Shown here one piece after another: positions 12,168 to 23,999 of a DNA stretch of 64,000 nt. The notes below the pieces were generated by a model. The model saw only the letters and a program-made list of their open reading frames with translations, did no database searches and was not told the DNA's origin. The number at the start of each line of letters is the position of its first letter. Position 1 is the first letter of the stretch. The stretch comes from Saururus chinensis (Eukaryota; Streptophyta; Magnoliopsida; Piperales; Saururaceae): NCBI GenBank assembly GCA_035235625.1, contig CP141148.1:19345057-19409056 (forward strand), read 5' to 3'. The position numbers and the translations under genes were made by a program.

Positions 12168-13141
12168 CCTCCATGGATTGGAGGAAGCAAGGAAGGCCCT
12201 AACCAAAACCACTTACATTGTGCACGGATTTGTACCGACACTATTGGTACGTTGTTTGGGTAGTTTGATTGAGGTTTTAATGTAATATGCTGCATATGAG
12301 ATTATGACATTTATGTCCATGGTTTGAATATACGGGTTTGGGCAATGGGAAGGATTCCTCTACTGGGGGACTTATGTGCGAGACATGTACAAAATGTTTA
12401 TCCAAGATTGCTGAACTGGGCTAACTATAAGAAGCCCAGTTATGATGCAATTGACAAAGCAATTTTTGGAGAGGAGAAGGTAATATTTTGTCATTATCAT
12501 CTTACTATGACTTCTAATTTGCAAACGACATATATGAACACTGATAATGAAAATATTTTGTCTTTTAGGTGTTGGTGACACAAGCTAAGACTGATGAGGA
12601 GATTGTCAAATCAGCGAAAGGGTTGAAGAATTTTCTGAAGGGGGACCAGATAATTTTTGATAAATCTAAGGTCCCCATTGGTGGTGCCCTGCAAAGGGTA
12701 GAGGAGCATGTAGAAGTAGATATGGAGGAGGCGCCTGGGAGAGCTCATGAAACAATTGTTTCTTTTGTTGATGAGGTGCGGCAAGAGGGAAGTGGACAAC
12801 CACATGCTGCAGGGGGACAAAATGTGCATGGCCAATTGGAATGGATAAAGGATACATTAGTCAAGCTTGTTGGCACAATTGACCTCATTCAGCTACAACA
12901 TGCTGCATTCAACCGGTTGGAGACCAAGGTATACAAATTGTCTCAAGATGTTTCAGCTTTGTTATCCATGAATGGGAGGTCATCAGACCCATTTGAGGTT
13001 AGCTACATTATATTAATGATTATGACTTCTTACTAGTGTTAAGTTTTATTATTCTTGTATTTCCACAATAATCACACTATGGTTTACAATATTTAATATT
13101 GACCAGGAAGGGAAGTATAATCATCTGAATCGATAGTAATG
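12168..13141 (+). pseudogene. DUF1985/Ulp1-associated type gene remnant inside the MULE
   Basis: Three or four exons can be read. An open segment at about 12170-12250 ends in TTYIVHGFVPTLL. Then 12324-12479 gives VWAMGRIPLLG and YPRLLNWANYKKPSY. A GT-AG intron of 89 bp (12480-12568) joins in frame to 12569-12997, which continues VLVTQAKTDEEI and then a long polar stretch that may form a coiled coil (NRLETKVYKLSQDVSALL). The next intron (12998-13106) leads to a stop about 10 codons on. The W-x-x-x-x-IP-x-LG, PRLLNW and T-x-EE pattern matches what I know of DUF1985 proteins carried by plant MULEs. No Ulp1 protease catalytic triad is visible. The match is from memory, so moderate confidence. Confidence 0.42.
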
Positions 13142-14050
13142 ATGGTGCATCTGGTGTGGCCATTGGGGAGGCAGGGGTCGACAATGGGAGTGATACCCCA
13201 AAAGTCAAAGTGGTTGTGGCCCCCAATGTCCATGGTAGGAAGAGGACTGTCAGCAAATATGTAAGTACACTCATATGGCACCAAGGAGAAGCAAGAGGAG
13301 GTTGGTGAGGGGCCCAAGTGATGTTGAAGAGGAAGAGATTGCTGGCGGGCCCTTAAATGGCGACGATGTTCACTGTGAGGGAGAAGAAGATGGGCAGGCT
13401 AACAATGAATTGGCGAACCATTTATTGGATCAAATTGAAGATTGAGGAGATTTAGTTACTGCCAACCCACCTACGGGACAAACTCTAGTAGGGCAAGAAG
13501 GCCACAAAATCAAGATATGTGGACTTGTTGCACTCTCAGAGATAGCCTTGCTGAAGTTGGCATGTCCTAAACCACATGCCCTAACATCGGAAGAAGATAA
13601 AATCCTTCGAAAGAGCCTCATGAAGGGTTGGAAATTAAAGTGAGTTCATAGTATAGTATTAGGTTTGATACACATTTCATTTCATATTGATCAATTTCAT
13701 TTACATAAATATATGTTGTCATTCATGACATTCATAATTGATCAGCTGACCGGCAATTGGTGGAATTCAGCTGACATCCAAGTTTATACGGTCCATTATG
13801 TAGCAGCATAGGTGGCTTTGGGATAATGTATGTATGAATTTGAGTTGTATTAGTAGTAGTTAGTTGTGTTGTACACAATAATAGTTACTCTGATTTTTAT
13901 AGATATTATATACGATACTCATTCAATTCCACTGATATAGCATATTGATGTGTTTGTGCTGGCTTTGTAGAAGAAGGCACTTAGGAACCCAACTAATAAG
14001 CTAGCCTTCCATCTTGTCCATTTTAATTTCATAATTAACTAATAACTGCC
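13142..14050 (+). other. Possible further exon pieces of the MULE-borne gene, then AT-rich DNA
   Basis: Frame-open stretches at about 13136-13262 (basic, ending KRTVSKYV before a GTAAGT donor) and 13445-13640 (LSEIALLKLACPKPHAL) look coding by composition. They have no recognised domain and are separated by stops. 13650-14050 is AT-rich with nothing recognised. Confidence 0.3.
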
Positions 14051-15990
14051 AACTACTTGACTGATGTCTACTAGTCACCAGGTAGCCCGTATCAGTTAAC
14101 TTAGTTTTAACCATGTAAACTAGGTTATATGGTCTCCTCATCCGTAAGTATCAGAGCAAAGCATACTCTTAAGTAAATCTAATTACATATATTCTTACAA
14201 AATATTACTAACTCTATCATGTGCGGCATATGATTCGATGTTGGCAGTATATGGCAATATGTTCATACCTTTTCTTTTGTTGATTACACAGAGTGATTAT
14301 TCTGGATTAGATAATGTAATTGATTTGGAGAGCAATCAGTCATGCACATTACAAAGTTTAATCATTAAGATGTGGTGGTGGCAAGAGGAAGTATAAAACA
14401 ATCATTACTATCGATTCAGATGATGAAGATGTTAAATCTGACCATATCTATGTTCCCCACCTAAAATTTTAACAACTTCATCATTTGAGTCAATAATAAT
14501 GATTATTTCATACTTCCACCTACCATCACCAATGCCTGATGAAGAAACTTTATTATGTGAAGAATGTTTGCTCTCCAAATCCATCCCATCTTTTGATCCA
14601 GCATAAACAATCTGTACAATTTATTTTTTAAGATAAATTTGTTGATTCCATATTAAATATTAATATTATTATATAAATTATAAAAAATACATAATATAAC
14701 TATTTTACCTTAGGCCTCTAATGATATCAAGTCGGCCTTGATGGATAGTTCCCCTGGCCTCCATTGACTTGTTCTCTGCTCTAGCTTATGCTCCACTGCC
14801 CCTCGCATGCCTCGGGGAGGTGGAGATATAAGTGTACTGCAGTGAAGTGAAGAGTTAGATTTAGTCAAAATTAGTTATCTACCAGTCAACATTTAATCAA
14901 AATCAGTTAACTATCTTTTAACCATATAAACTAGATTATATGTTATCGTCATTGCACCCTATTAGATCACATCATAGAAACCTACCTTGGAAACCTAAAT
15001 TGCGCAAATCTAATGACCACCAAATGTACTTCAAAAAATATTAGCCTCCTACCATCTACCAGTCAATAGTTAAAATACATCAGTTAACTTTGTTTTAACC
15101 ATATAAACTAGGTTATATGGTCTCCTCCTCACTAGATATCAGATCACATCATACTCATGAGTAAAACTAATTACATATATTCTTCTTACTTACCCTAACA
15201 ACAAAACATATATATTCATTTACTTACTTTCCATCTATTAAAATATATTACAAGCATACTAACTAAGCACTAAACACACAAGATAAAGTTGACATTTTTA
15301 CTTAATAACACTCTTATTTATATACCCATATGTAAACATTACTAGCGCAAATCTAATGACCTCCCAATGTACTTCAAAAAATATAAGCCTCCTAACATCT
15401 ACCAGTCAACAGTTAGGATGTATCAGTTAACTTTGCTTTCTTCTATTAACTAGGTAATATGATATACTACACATTATATTTCAGATCACATCCTTCCAAC
15501 CTACCTTGGAAACCCATCTTGAGCAAATCTAATTACCACACAATGTACTTCGAAAAAAAAGCCTCCTACCATCTACCAGTCAACAATTCGTTAGATAAGG
15601 TAGCTTAGTTCAAACCACATATTTTACATCATGTGGTCTCCTCCTCACTAGATATCAAATCACAACATTTAAACCTACGTTCTACACCTATGTTCCTCGA
15701 AATATGCTAGGGCAAAGTTAAGCATCCTACCATATACTAGTCAACAGCTAGGTTGTATCAATTAACTTTGATTTGCCCATAACAAATAGGTCATATGGTC
15801 CCCTCCTTGCTAGATATCTGATCACATCATGAAAATCTAATAACCACGCAATGTACTTCAACAAATAATACCCTCCTACCATCTACCGGACAATAGTTAG
15901 GATGTATCAATTAACTATGTGCTACCCATGTAAACTAGGTCCAATTGTCTCCTCATGGCTAGATATCATAACAAATCATTAGTTAATTTA
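14050..15990 (-). repeat. Right subterminal tandem array, about 150-175-bp units, inverted relative to the left array
   Basis: The motif TACCAGTCAACA or near variants recurs at about 14881, 15055, 15399, 15572, 15732 and 15883, so most steps are near 172 bp. Read on the minus strand, units contain AAAACAAAGTTAACTGAT, then GACTGGTAG, then AAGTACATT. The left array has the same three blocks in the same order on the plus strand (AAAACAAAGTTAACTGATAG, GATTGGTAG, AAGTACATTGTG). The two arrays therefore form a degenerate long inverted repeat. Confidence 0.75.
14373..14530. repeat. Hairpin with about 64-bp arms
   Basis: The arm at 14373-14436 is the reverse complement of 14466-14530 with scattered mismatches; the loop is about 29 bp. 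Both arms read as a basic patch followed by IITIDSDDED-like acidic residues on their own sense strand, so a coding fragment seems to have been copied in inverted orientation. Confidence 0.75.
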
Positions 15991-16688
15991 AACATACAAG
16001 CAAAATACATAATCCATTACTTTTACCCTTTTTTTTATTATACAACCCCGGAATAACTAATCCATCATAAACTATCAAAATACAACCATAAATTACGAAC
16101 CCAATTGATACAATCAAACTGCCCATTTGATGGGAAATTGTAGCAAACAACCAAACCCAAAGAAAACAGATATTGAATCCCTTTTCTCTCATATATTTTT
16201 TAGCACAAACTATATAACTAAACATTTCACAAACTATACATTTTTCAGAACAAACTAACATTACTCAGCCAAGTCACAAGACCCTAGATCTACACCCCTA
16301 TGTTAGTGAAAATCAAACCAAGCACAAATCGCCATGCTTTTAACTAAACATTGCACAATAACGAACTACACATATTACATATACTCAATATAAAGATATA
16401 TCTCCGTAACCTATATTCGGACTCTACCAAAGAAATATTTCAAAAAATACACACCTCAAACCCGCCATGCATCTTCACTTCGCAGCTATTTTCCGATCAC
16501 CCTGCGACGACAGTCAAACTGGGTTCGATTGTGCCAGTGCATGATCTAAGCGAACGAGGGACCTTCTTCGACTGCACAGAGAGGATGTGGAAACAACGAG
16601 GAGTAGATTGCAGCTCTCGTATCTAGAAGAAGATGATGGTTGAGCCATTTTCGTCTCCCATGAGGGCTTTTCTCTTTTTATATATATA

Positions 16689-16822
16689 GGCTAAGGGTAT
16701 TATCAACAATTCATGTGTGCATGTGGGAAAGTGGAACCTGCATAAGTCTAATTGTGCAAAATCAAAGTACCAGGCCTATTTTTGTATTTCTGACATTTCT
16801 TGAGTCTATTTCTAAAAAAATT
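16689..16822 (-). repeat. Right terminal inverted repeat
   Basis: Inverted match of 8945-9080. The following bases (CCAGCC...) differ from the left flank, so no target duplication could be called. Confidence 0.88.
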
Positions 16823-18284
16823 CCAGCCACGGTCGATTCAAGCCATTCAACATTTCAAACAATTGGCTCAGACTGGCAGATTCATCCGGTTTAAATACAA
16901 AATGTCTCTCCCCACCCCTGTCCCCTCCATTCCTATGGGTGGCAGGTGGGGCCCAGCCTGCAACCCATTTTGGGCAAGTTAGGCTAGGGACAGGCTCTTT
17001 GTGGCCTGTTGGTGGAGCGGGTTGGGCCTAGCCATGCCCACAAGTGTAGGGGGTGAGCCTATCATGGCCCGCTAGGGTCACTCTAGAAGCTCTGCCCATT
17101 TTTTAAAAAAAAAAAAAATAGAAATTTTTTACATAGTTATCCATTTCAACTTATTTTTGTATAACTTAATTAGATAAGTAGTCAATCAAATAACATTTAT
17201 AATAAATTTTATATTTACACAAAACGACACAAATGAATATGCTATGTAAGTATTTTTTACTAACACCTAAATTACCCTTATCCTTTGATCTTTTCCTCCT
17301 CTCATCTATTATGCGTTTGCTCTCTTTTTTACATGCCGATAGCACCGTTTTCGGTCTCTAACGGTGGTGTCGGGTAGTTGCCATTGTCAGAAAATGGAAG
17401 TGTCGTTTCGATCTATGTCGAAGCGGGTGAAGTTGGCACTACACTTGATGAAGGAATACGTACAGGTAGTCCTGGATGAGGTGGACAAGCTTCGACAAAA
17501 GGCCCACAAGGGGATCGTGGAGACTTTGAACTCTGACCAGGCCTTTCAATTTTTTATCGCCGTAGCAGACCTCCACCTCTAGATTCATGATGGGGAAAGA
17601 ATTGAGATGCAAAACAGGACCAACAACACCCCGCTGAATGAGGTCATCCAATCCAACTTCATATATCACAAAAAAGAATTTACTTTTTTGCGAGACTCAC
17701 CCAAATATAATTTGTTCTTTTTTATTTTTTGCTAGATTCACTAATTTTGATTAATCTTCCCTAACTTATTGGTGTGGTGGTGTGCTCCCCATCTTTATAA
17801 TAGCTACAAATGTTACCTTAGGCATACTCTCACTGACAGTTATCTCTTTAATCTCAGTCCACCCATAGGTTTTTCTTTGAACTTTTCTTTATTCTGCGGT
17901 TTAATTCTACTATTTTAGTGTTAATGGTTTCATTGCATTACCATATAATTATTTCAGTCCAAGCTACATAAGGCATCTTCTAGTGGAAATAATTTTTATA
18001 AGAGCAAGCCTCCTATTGTTATTAAAAGATATTTCAATTTTCACAGTGGACTTAGATATGATTGATTGTAACCCTTTTTTTTATGAACCAATTATTGATT
18101 TATTATAGAGATTGTTGACAACTGTTGAACTTGTTATATCAATTTGCTTGCATTGTCATCAAGGCTAGAGTATCTCTTTGAACGAATTAGTGGATTAACA
18201 CTCACATGATACAATCACTTTCATGATTTGTAAAAAGATAAAAAATTCTAATATAATTTACAAATTGTATTCTCTTTTTTTTTA
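16823..18284. other. Unassigned DNA with one small open block
   Basis: 16900-17100 is unusually GC-rich (repeated GGGCCT and GGCCCA words) and looks like a transposon remnant of unknown type. 17395-17580 encodes about 60 residues (SMSKRVKLALHLMKEYVQ, then helical and polar); past a TAG at 17581 it could continue for about 40 more. I do not recognise it. 17700-18284 is AT-rich. Confidence 0.4.
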
Positions 18285-20420
18285 GGTCAATGAATTTTTT
18301 CCTTCTTCTCTGTTGCAATTATGACAAGTGTAGTGTTGTTATACGACTTCCACATTCTGCCACCTATAAGGACTTTATTCAATTGATTTGCAATAGATAG
18401 AGACAATTAAATGTTGATTCTCTAACTTTATCTTTCTCCTTTCCTGATCATTCAGAATATATACTTGAGAATGATGATGATTTGCAAAATTCTTTTTCCT
18501 TGCTTCTGAATTGGGCAAAAAAAAGTTTACATATCTATTATTGATACTTCAAAGATTCTTCTTCACCATGGTGAGAGCAGTATGCAGGGTATTAGTTTGT
18601 TATCTACTAATATGCAGAGTAGTAATGACATGATATTTTTTTGACTAGATTATTGATGAAGAGCCTGATTTGATTTCTATTACTTCCTCAAATATAGGTA
18701 AATCAATTTTGACTAAGAAGTGGTGTAATGAAATTAAAAATGTTGGACAAAAGTTTAAAAGAGGTGTTTAAGATTTTAGGCATTCTCTATGTCATTATGT
18801 TGTTGAAGTTAGTTTTGAATTTAAGTATGTCTATAATGGTCATAATAAGGTTACAACTGAGTGTAAATATAAGGACATCAATGGTTGTCAGTGGTATATT
18901 CATGCTACAAAAGATTGTGTAAATGACTTTTTCTACATACATATTTTGAATAATGTTCACACTTGTGACAAGATTATGTGTAAGAAGAAGAATTTGAGAA
19001 TGTTTGCTAATGTTGTGTCCTAAAAATTATTGGATCAAGTTAAGAGTAACCCTCTTATTCGCTTGATTGATGTGGTGAAGCTTTTTGACACAAATTATGG
19101 AATTGATATTTCTTATCAACTCGAGTTTAGGAGTGTTCAAAAAGCTCGAAGTGAGTTATTTTGAGATAATTCTAAATCTTATGAACAACTTCTTCAGTAT
19201 ATTGAGTAATCCTAGTAGTCACATGTCATTAGAGGTTGACAATGAAAGTAATCATTTTAAAAGGGTCTTCATTTCGTTTTATGCATGTATGTGTGGATTT
19301 CAATATTGTCATTCTATTTTGTATTTAGATGGAACTCATTTGAAAGGTCATTATAAAGGAACAATGTTGGCCGCTATCGGGAAAAATGGGAATCAAGGTA
19401 AAATATTTGCAATTTTTTCAACTATACAATATGTTGGTTTGCTTTTTAATTATGTTTTTAGTAGTTTATTAGCTTGTTGAAATTGTAGTAGTCAAAATGT
19501 ATGTCAAGTGTTCTAGATGTCTCTGTTAGTCTTTATTTGCTTTATGCTTGCAGTTAATTGAAGAAGTTTATTTGATCTTGGAAGTTATTTAAATATTTGT
19601 TAATAAAAGTCTGACTTTATTATGTTAAAAGTGGACTATTAGTAGGCTAATTAATGTGAAATGTACTAAGGGTTGCACATTGTAACTTCATCAAGTGTTT
19701 TTTGAATATGTTTATGTGCCTACCTATATATCAAGTGTTTAATGTTTAATGATCCTTGTGACTGTGGGCTAAAACTAAAGACATGTTCGAAATATGTAGC
19801 ATCCCTTGTTCATGTAAAAGGAAACCTGCTAAGTGAAGTTTTATGATAGTAGATTTGAATTTGTTGTGCAATGGAAAGGACATGTTCTTTCTTCTATTGC
19901 ATTCTTGTTGTTTTAATGGTCTCGTTTTCTTTTTCTTTTTTCAGGTATATTTTCACTTACTTTTACTGTTGTTGATGCTGAGATTGAGGATAATTGGGAA
20001 TGTTTTTTTATTCAATTGAAATTAATTTTGGATCATGCACGTGAGTTTACAATGATATTAGACCGTAACAATGGGTTTATTTATACCTTACCCAAGGTTT
20101 TCACTTATTTTCATCATTTATTCTGTTTGCATCATTTGAAGAACAATTTGAGATACAAGTTAGAAGAACGACCAAAGAAATTCCATGAAAAGATGGTAAA
20201 ATTGTTCAAAGATTGTGCATATGCTGCAAAACCATTAAGCTTCAATAGGTTGTTAGATGATTTGAAAAAAGAGGGTGGACAACAAGTCAAAGATTTCTTG
20301 GATGATTTGCCAAATGACAATTGGACATGCTTATTTTATAGGTAAATGTTATTGTGAGATGTTTTCTAATGTTGCAAAAAGTTTTAAATTGTATTCTATT
20401 ATGGCCGTCACGATTGGACA
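18285..20420 (+). pseudogene. Mutator-type (MuDR/MURA-like) transposase, broken
   Basis: Pieces follow the family order. A PB1-like N-terminal segment (18290-18530) comes first. Next is the MuDR DNA-binding region (about 18735-19000: RHSLCHYVVEVSFEF, NGCQWYIHATKD, NVHTC). The MULE transposase core begins with LYLDGTHLKGHYKG (19321-19362), which holds the first catalytic aspartate. A GT-AG intron (19398-19944, 547 bp) joins in frame to VVDAEIEDNWECFF and then ILDRNNGF at about 20055, the site of the second aspartate (SDRQ-GL in relatives). After a single-base shift near 20340 the sequence continues CEMFSNVAKSF, matching the family's N-x-AESFN motif. Stops at about 18768, 19021 and 19162, and a frame change near 19200, inactivate it. 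The C-terminal zinc knuckle is absent. No TIRs were located, and its relation to the element at 8945-16822 is unknown. Confidence 0.85.
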
Positions 20421-20439
20421 CATGTGTGATTGTTGAGTA

Positions 20440-21023
20440 TGTCGAATGATTATTATTATTACTATTTATATGAATGGTGGTCGACACATGTTCAATGTCA
20501 AACATCTTTTTGCTTACCTTAGAGATTCTTTTGATGATGATTCTTTGAATTTAAGGACGAATTCTTTCAAACCAAGGGAGGAGGATGAAAACAAGTTAGC
20601 TTTGAATTACATGGGGAACTTGGATTAGAAGAAGAAGATGACAAATTTACTATTGCGCGATCAATCGATCAACACATAATTGATCCTTTGAAAATGAGAC
20701 CGAGTGCTTTGCAATCAATTGGGATCATTAAGCGAGCGATCGTTGCAGCTTAAGCGATGAATTGGCAATCGATCGATCAATTGATTCGTTACCAAGATGA
20801 TGCCAAAATTCATTTTGATTAGAATTTTGAGTCCGAATTAGTCTCTTTTTAGTCTTTTACTTTCTTGGGAGACTGAAATTTTCTTAAATATTGAAGAAGA
20901 AGAAGAGAAGACTTCTTTCTCTATTAATTTTCCATATATTTTGTGAATTTACTATTGTAATTCAATGGAAAGGAAGGTTGTGTACACCTGTAGCCAGATT
21001 TATTGAGTGACGTGAATCCCATC
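20440..21023 (+). mobile_element. Ty3/gypsy 3' remnant: integrase tail plus LTR
   Basis: 20476-20590 encodes FNVKHLFAYLRDSF and LRTNSFKPREED, the typical end of a plant gypsy polyprotein (compare DLSPY and LRTNPFQ). LTR-like sequence follows from about 20640 to CCCATCA at 21023. Its end, including CTGTAGCCAGATT, matches the minus-strand LTR at 25195 onward in inverted orientation, so the two belong to one family. It directly abuts the broken transposase. Confidence 0.65.
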
Positions 21024-22864
21024 ATGTACTATTCACTCAATTTTGTGTATCCTGACTTGGTACTTTTAGTTGTGTTGTCTCATTTTCTTGTGCCATTTGA
21101 AACTAGCCAACTATTGCGAAGTGTATAAAAAAATCAACTATATTTTGCCAATAAACCAAATAACATTAAGGCACATGTGCAAAAATCTTTTAGCAGCAAT
21201 CATGCTACCTATTAGAAAGAGAATTCTTATTAGAAATTTGTGATCCTTTTTATGAACTTGCCAAATAAACATGAACAGATAAAACTAAAAGGATCATTCA
21301 TCTACTTTTAAGAATGAGTATTTGTTGTCAATTTTTTTTTTGTTTACGTGGAACCTGCATTTTGAGTCTTAGTAAAAGTGGGCCAACAAGAAGGAAAACA
21401 GTTTTGCAAGCCATCCATATTTTTCATGGTTACAGTATAAATACTTGGCAATGATGATTAGATCAAGTTTATGATTGATGGGTATAAATCTAATAGCATC
21501 TAAATGCTCTCTTGTAGCTATGGTCCATAACACATTCTTAATAATTTGTCGTAGTCAACAAAGCTTCGACCCAAGTGATATATGTCCAATAAGGGGCCAC
21601 TTTTTGAGATCCATTCCCCACACTTAAGACCTCAAGTCATCCCTCAAAGGTAATTCAATTATAGCCTCTCCATCATTAAATGTATCACCACCCAAGATTT
21701 ATAATTTTATTTTTTAAATTCATTGAAATATAGAAAAATAAATAGTATTTTTAATGATGCAACCTATCATAACCCAAGCCCTAGATAATTTTCAATAATA
21801 CAATAAATAATTTTCTCAAAATTGTTACAAATAAATAACCTTTTGAGGAACTAAAGTGGTGAGTTGTAGGCACAAAATCACTGAGTATGGTAGGAGTCCT
21901 TGTGGCAATCTTCTGTTGGAACATCGTATGCATGTGCATATAAAAATATGCATGGTAGAAGACCACCATGAGCCAAAACTCAAATAGAATTTCTCTACAT
22001 CTATACTAAATTATGATTCACAAGCTACTTGCATATATCCTAGAACATTCACATGGAAATATATGTGGAATACAATGATAATTGTAATTCCAATTACACC
22101 CTTTATTTAAGTGAGCATACAATAGGCCATGCTATGCCATGCATATTATATATCATTGTATAACATGATTACATCCATTTAAGCTTAGGAATATCTTGCC
22201 AAATACCCAATTCTGAAACAATAAGAACAACCAAGTTCAACATCCAAAGAGAATAGCTAATCAAGACTACTCACATACTGTGATTAGCATAACGTGCATA
22301 AAGTAAATTAAACCGGAAGATATTCCCACCTTCTAATCAATTTAAGTAAATCTTAACTGGATTTAAAAAAATAGATTTTGATCTTCCACTTTGCCCTGAT
22401 ACCCTTGACCCAAGGGGTTGCATCATGAACTGCCCCTATGCATCCAAAACCGATCCTGAAAACATTACACATCTTGCCTCGAAAGGAAGAAATGTTCCCA
22501 CATTCAACTACACTTTGTGGTGTTTTCTATCACACAATACCTTGCCATTTGATAATTGTCTACATATTACAAATTATTTCACACCCAATCCTAAGTCATC
22601 AAGATTAGGCATAATACACATAAGTAGGTAATACTCCTATCACACAACTTGATCATACATAAACATGTATTAAACCTTAATGTATTCCCCACGTGCATAA
22701 ACCTTACATGCAATTCTAAGTTGCAGTACGTGCTCATATAACACATATATCCAATTTATAATCCTTCATACAATCTTGCTACCCATTTCATGAACACACT
22801 TCACCCAAGCATCATTTAGTATAAATAAGTATATCATAAAAATAGACCACCACAAAACTGCTAA
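21024..22864. other. Unassigned AT-rich DNA
   Basis: No reading frame, splice pattern or repeat that I could assign. Its right edge joins the truncated RT of the next element. Confidence 0.5.
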
Positions 22865-23925
22865 TAAATGGTCGAAGAGCTTGGTTCATCATCCTCATAA
22901 ATGTACTAGGGGCATTAAATAACCCAAAAGGGATGATCAACTATTCATAACCCTTCTCTTGTCTTGAAAGTTATATTCCGTTCATCACCTAGTCTGATTC
23001 TAATTTGATGATAACTACTCTTCAAATTTAGCTTGCTAAAGATAGAAGCACCACTCATTAATCAAATAAATCATCAAGGCGAGAAATAGGAAAATAGTAC
23101 TCGATAGTAATTTTATTAATGCCTTTAAAATTGACACATATATGCCAACTACCATCCTTCTTGGTGTAAGCGAAGCCAGCACAAGACATGGACTCGTACT
23201 CGTTGTAATATTTCCCTTGCTCAACAACTGAAGGACTTGTCACTAAAGCTTCTCATGCTCCTCTGACTCATCCTATAATGGGATGATTAAGGAGTGTAGA
23301 TCTGGGCACAAGGTCAATATGATATTAGATGTCTCTATGGGGTGGCAATCCCTCGGGTAGGGACTTTGGGAAACATCATGATACTACCAAAGCTTTAACC
23401 TCCTCGAGAATAACCTCACATTCATTGTCCTCTTTAGAAACCAAAGCATATAGAACATCATCTCCTTTCAATTCCTTAAGAAATTCTCCCCTAGACAAAA
23501 GAGTAACCTCTTTGTTGTTTTGGAGTTTAATCACATCATCCTTACGGGACACAAGAATAATTTTTGTACTATTCCAAATAGTTATATGTGTTTTAATGAC
23601 CATCATGCATCACACATCAATCATATTGCTAAAGACACCCAAGCAACAAGTGACAAGCATTAATACAAACAACTTTACACTATATTTTATCATTATATAT
23701 AGATCTAATCGTGATAAGAACTAAACATTGTTTAGAGACTTGTACCTAACTTTCTTTCTTCATCTAAGATAGTGTATTGATGAGGATGAGGTGTAATGCT
23801 CAATTGAAAATTTTGAACCACCTCTTGAGTCACCACATATTCACAACTTCCTGAATCATTCACAAGATGGAACACCTTACTCCTAATAATGCAAATAGTG
23901 TGGAATTTATTTCTCCTCAACCAAT
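22865..23925 (-). pseudogene. gypsy protease and partial RT, broken
   Basis: 23920-23735 contains the retroviral-type protease site NDSGSCEYVV, with the DSG triplet kept. 23606-23376 is the linker common in this family (KEVTLLSRGEFLK). RT starts near 23200 with [19 protein letters not shown] and continues past a frame change to SSYHQIR near 23010. A degraded IPFG-like stretch lies near 22930, where the element ends. The catalytic YFDD motif is not present. Confidence 0.87.
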
Positions 23926-23999
23926 GATCACCTTCTATATCCTAAGCATAAAGCAAAGGTGATGTATCACCAAAGATTCTCCATGATCACCCTCTACTA

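Larger units (their letters stand above)
8945..16822 (+). mobile_element. Large Mutator-like (MULE) element with inverted subterminal arrays, no transposase seen
   Basis: The ends at 8945-9080 and 16689-16822 are long imperfect inverted repeats of about 135 bp, typical of Mutator-like elements. Just inside lie two tandem arrays, left 9900-12162 and right 14050-15990. Their units are recognisably the same sequence in opposite orientation. The centre (12168-13640) carries spliced gene remains resembling the DUF1985/Ulp1-type genes that many plant MULEs carry. No transposase motif was found inside. A target duplication of 8-11 bp was not evident, so assignment to Mutator rests on the TIR length and cargo. 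Confidence 0.65.
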
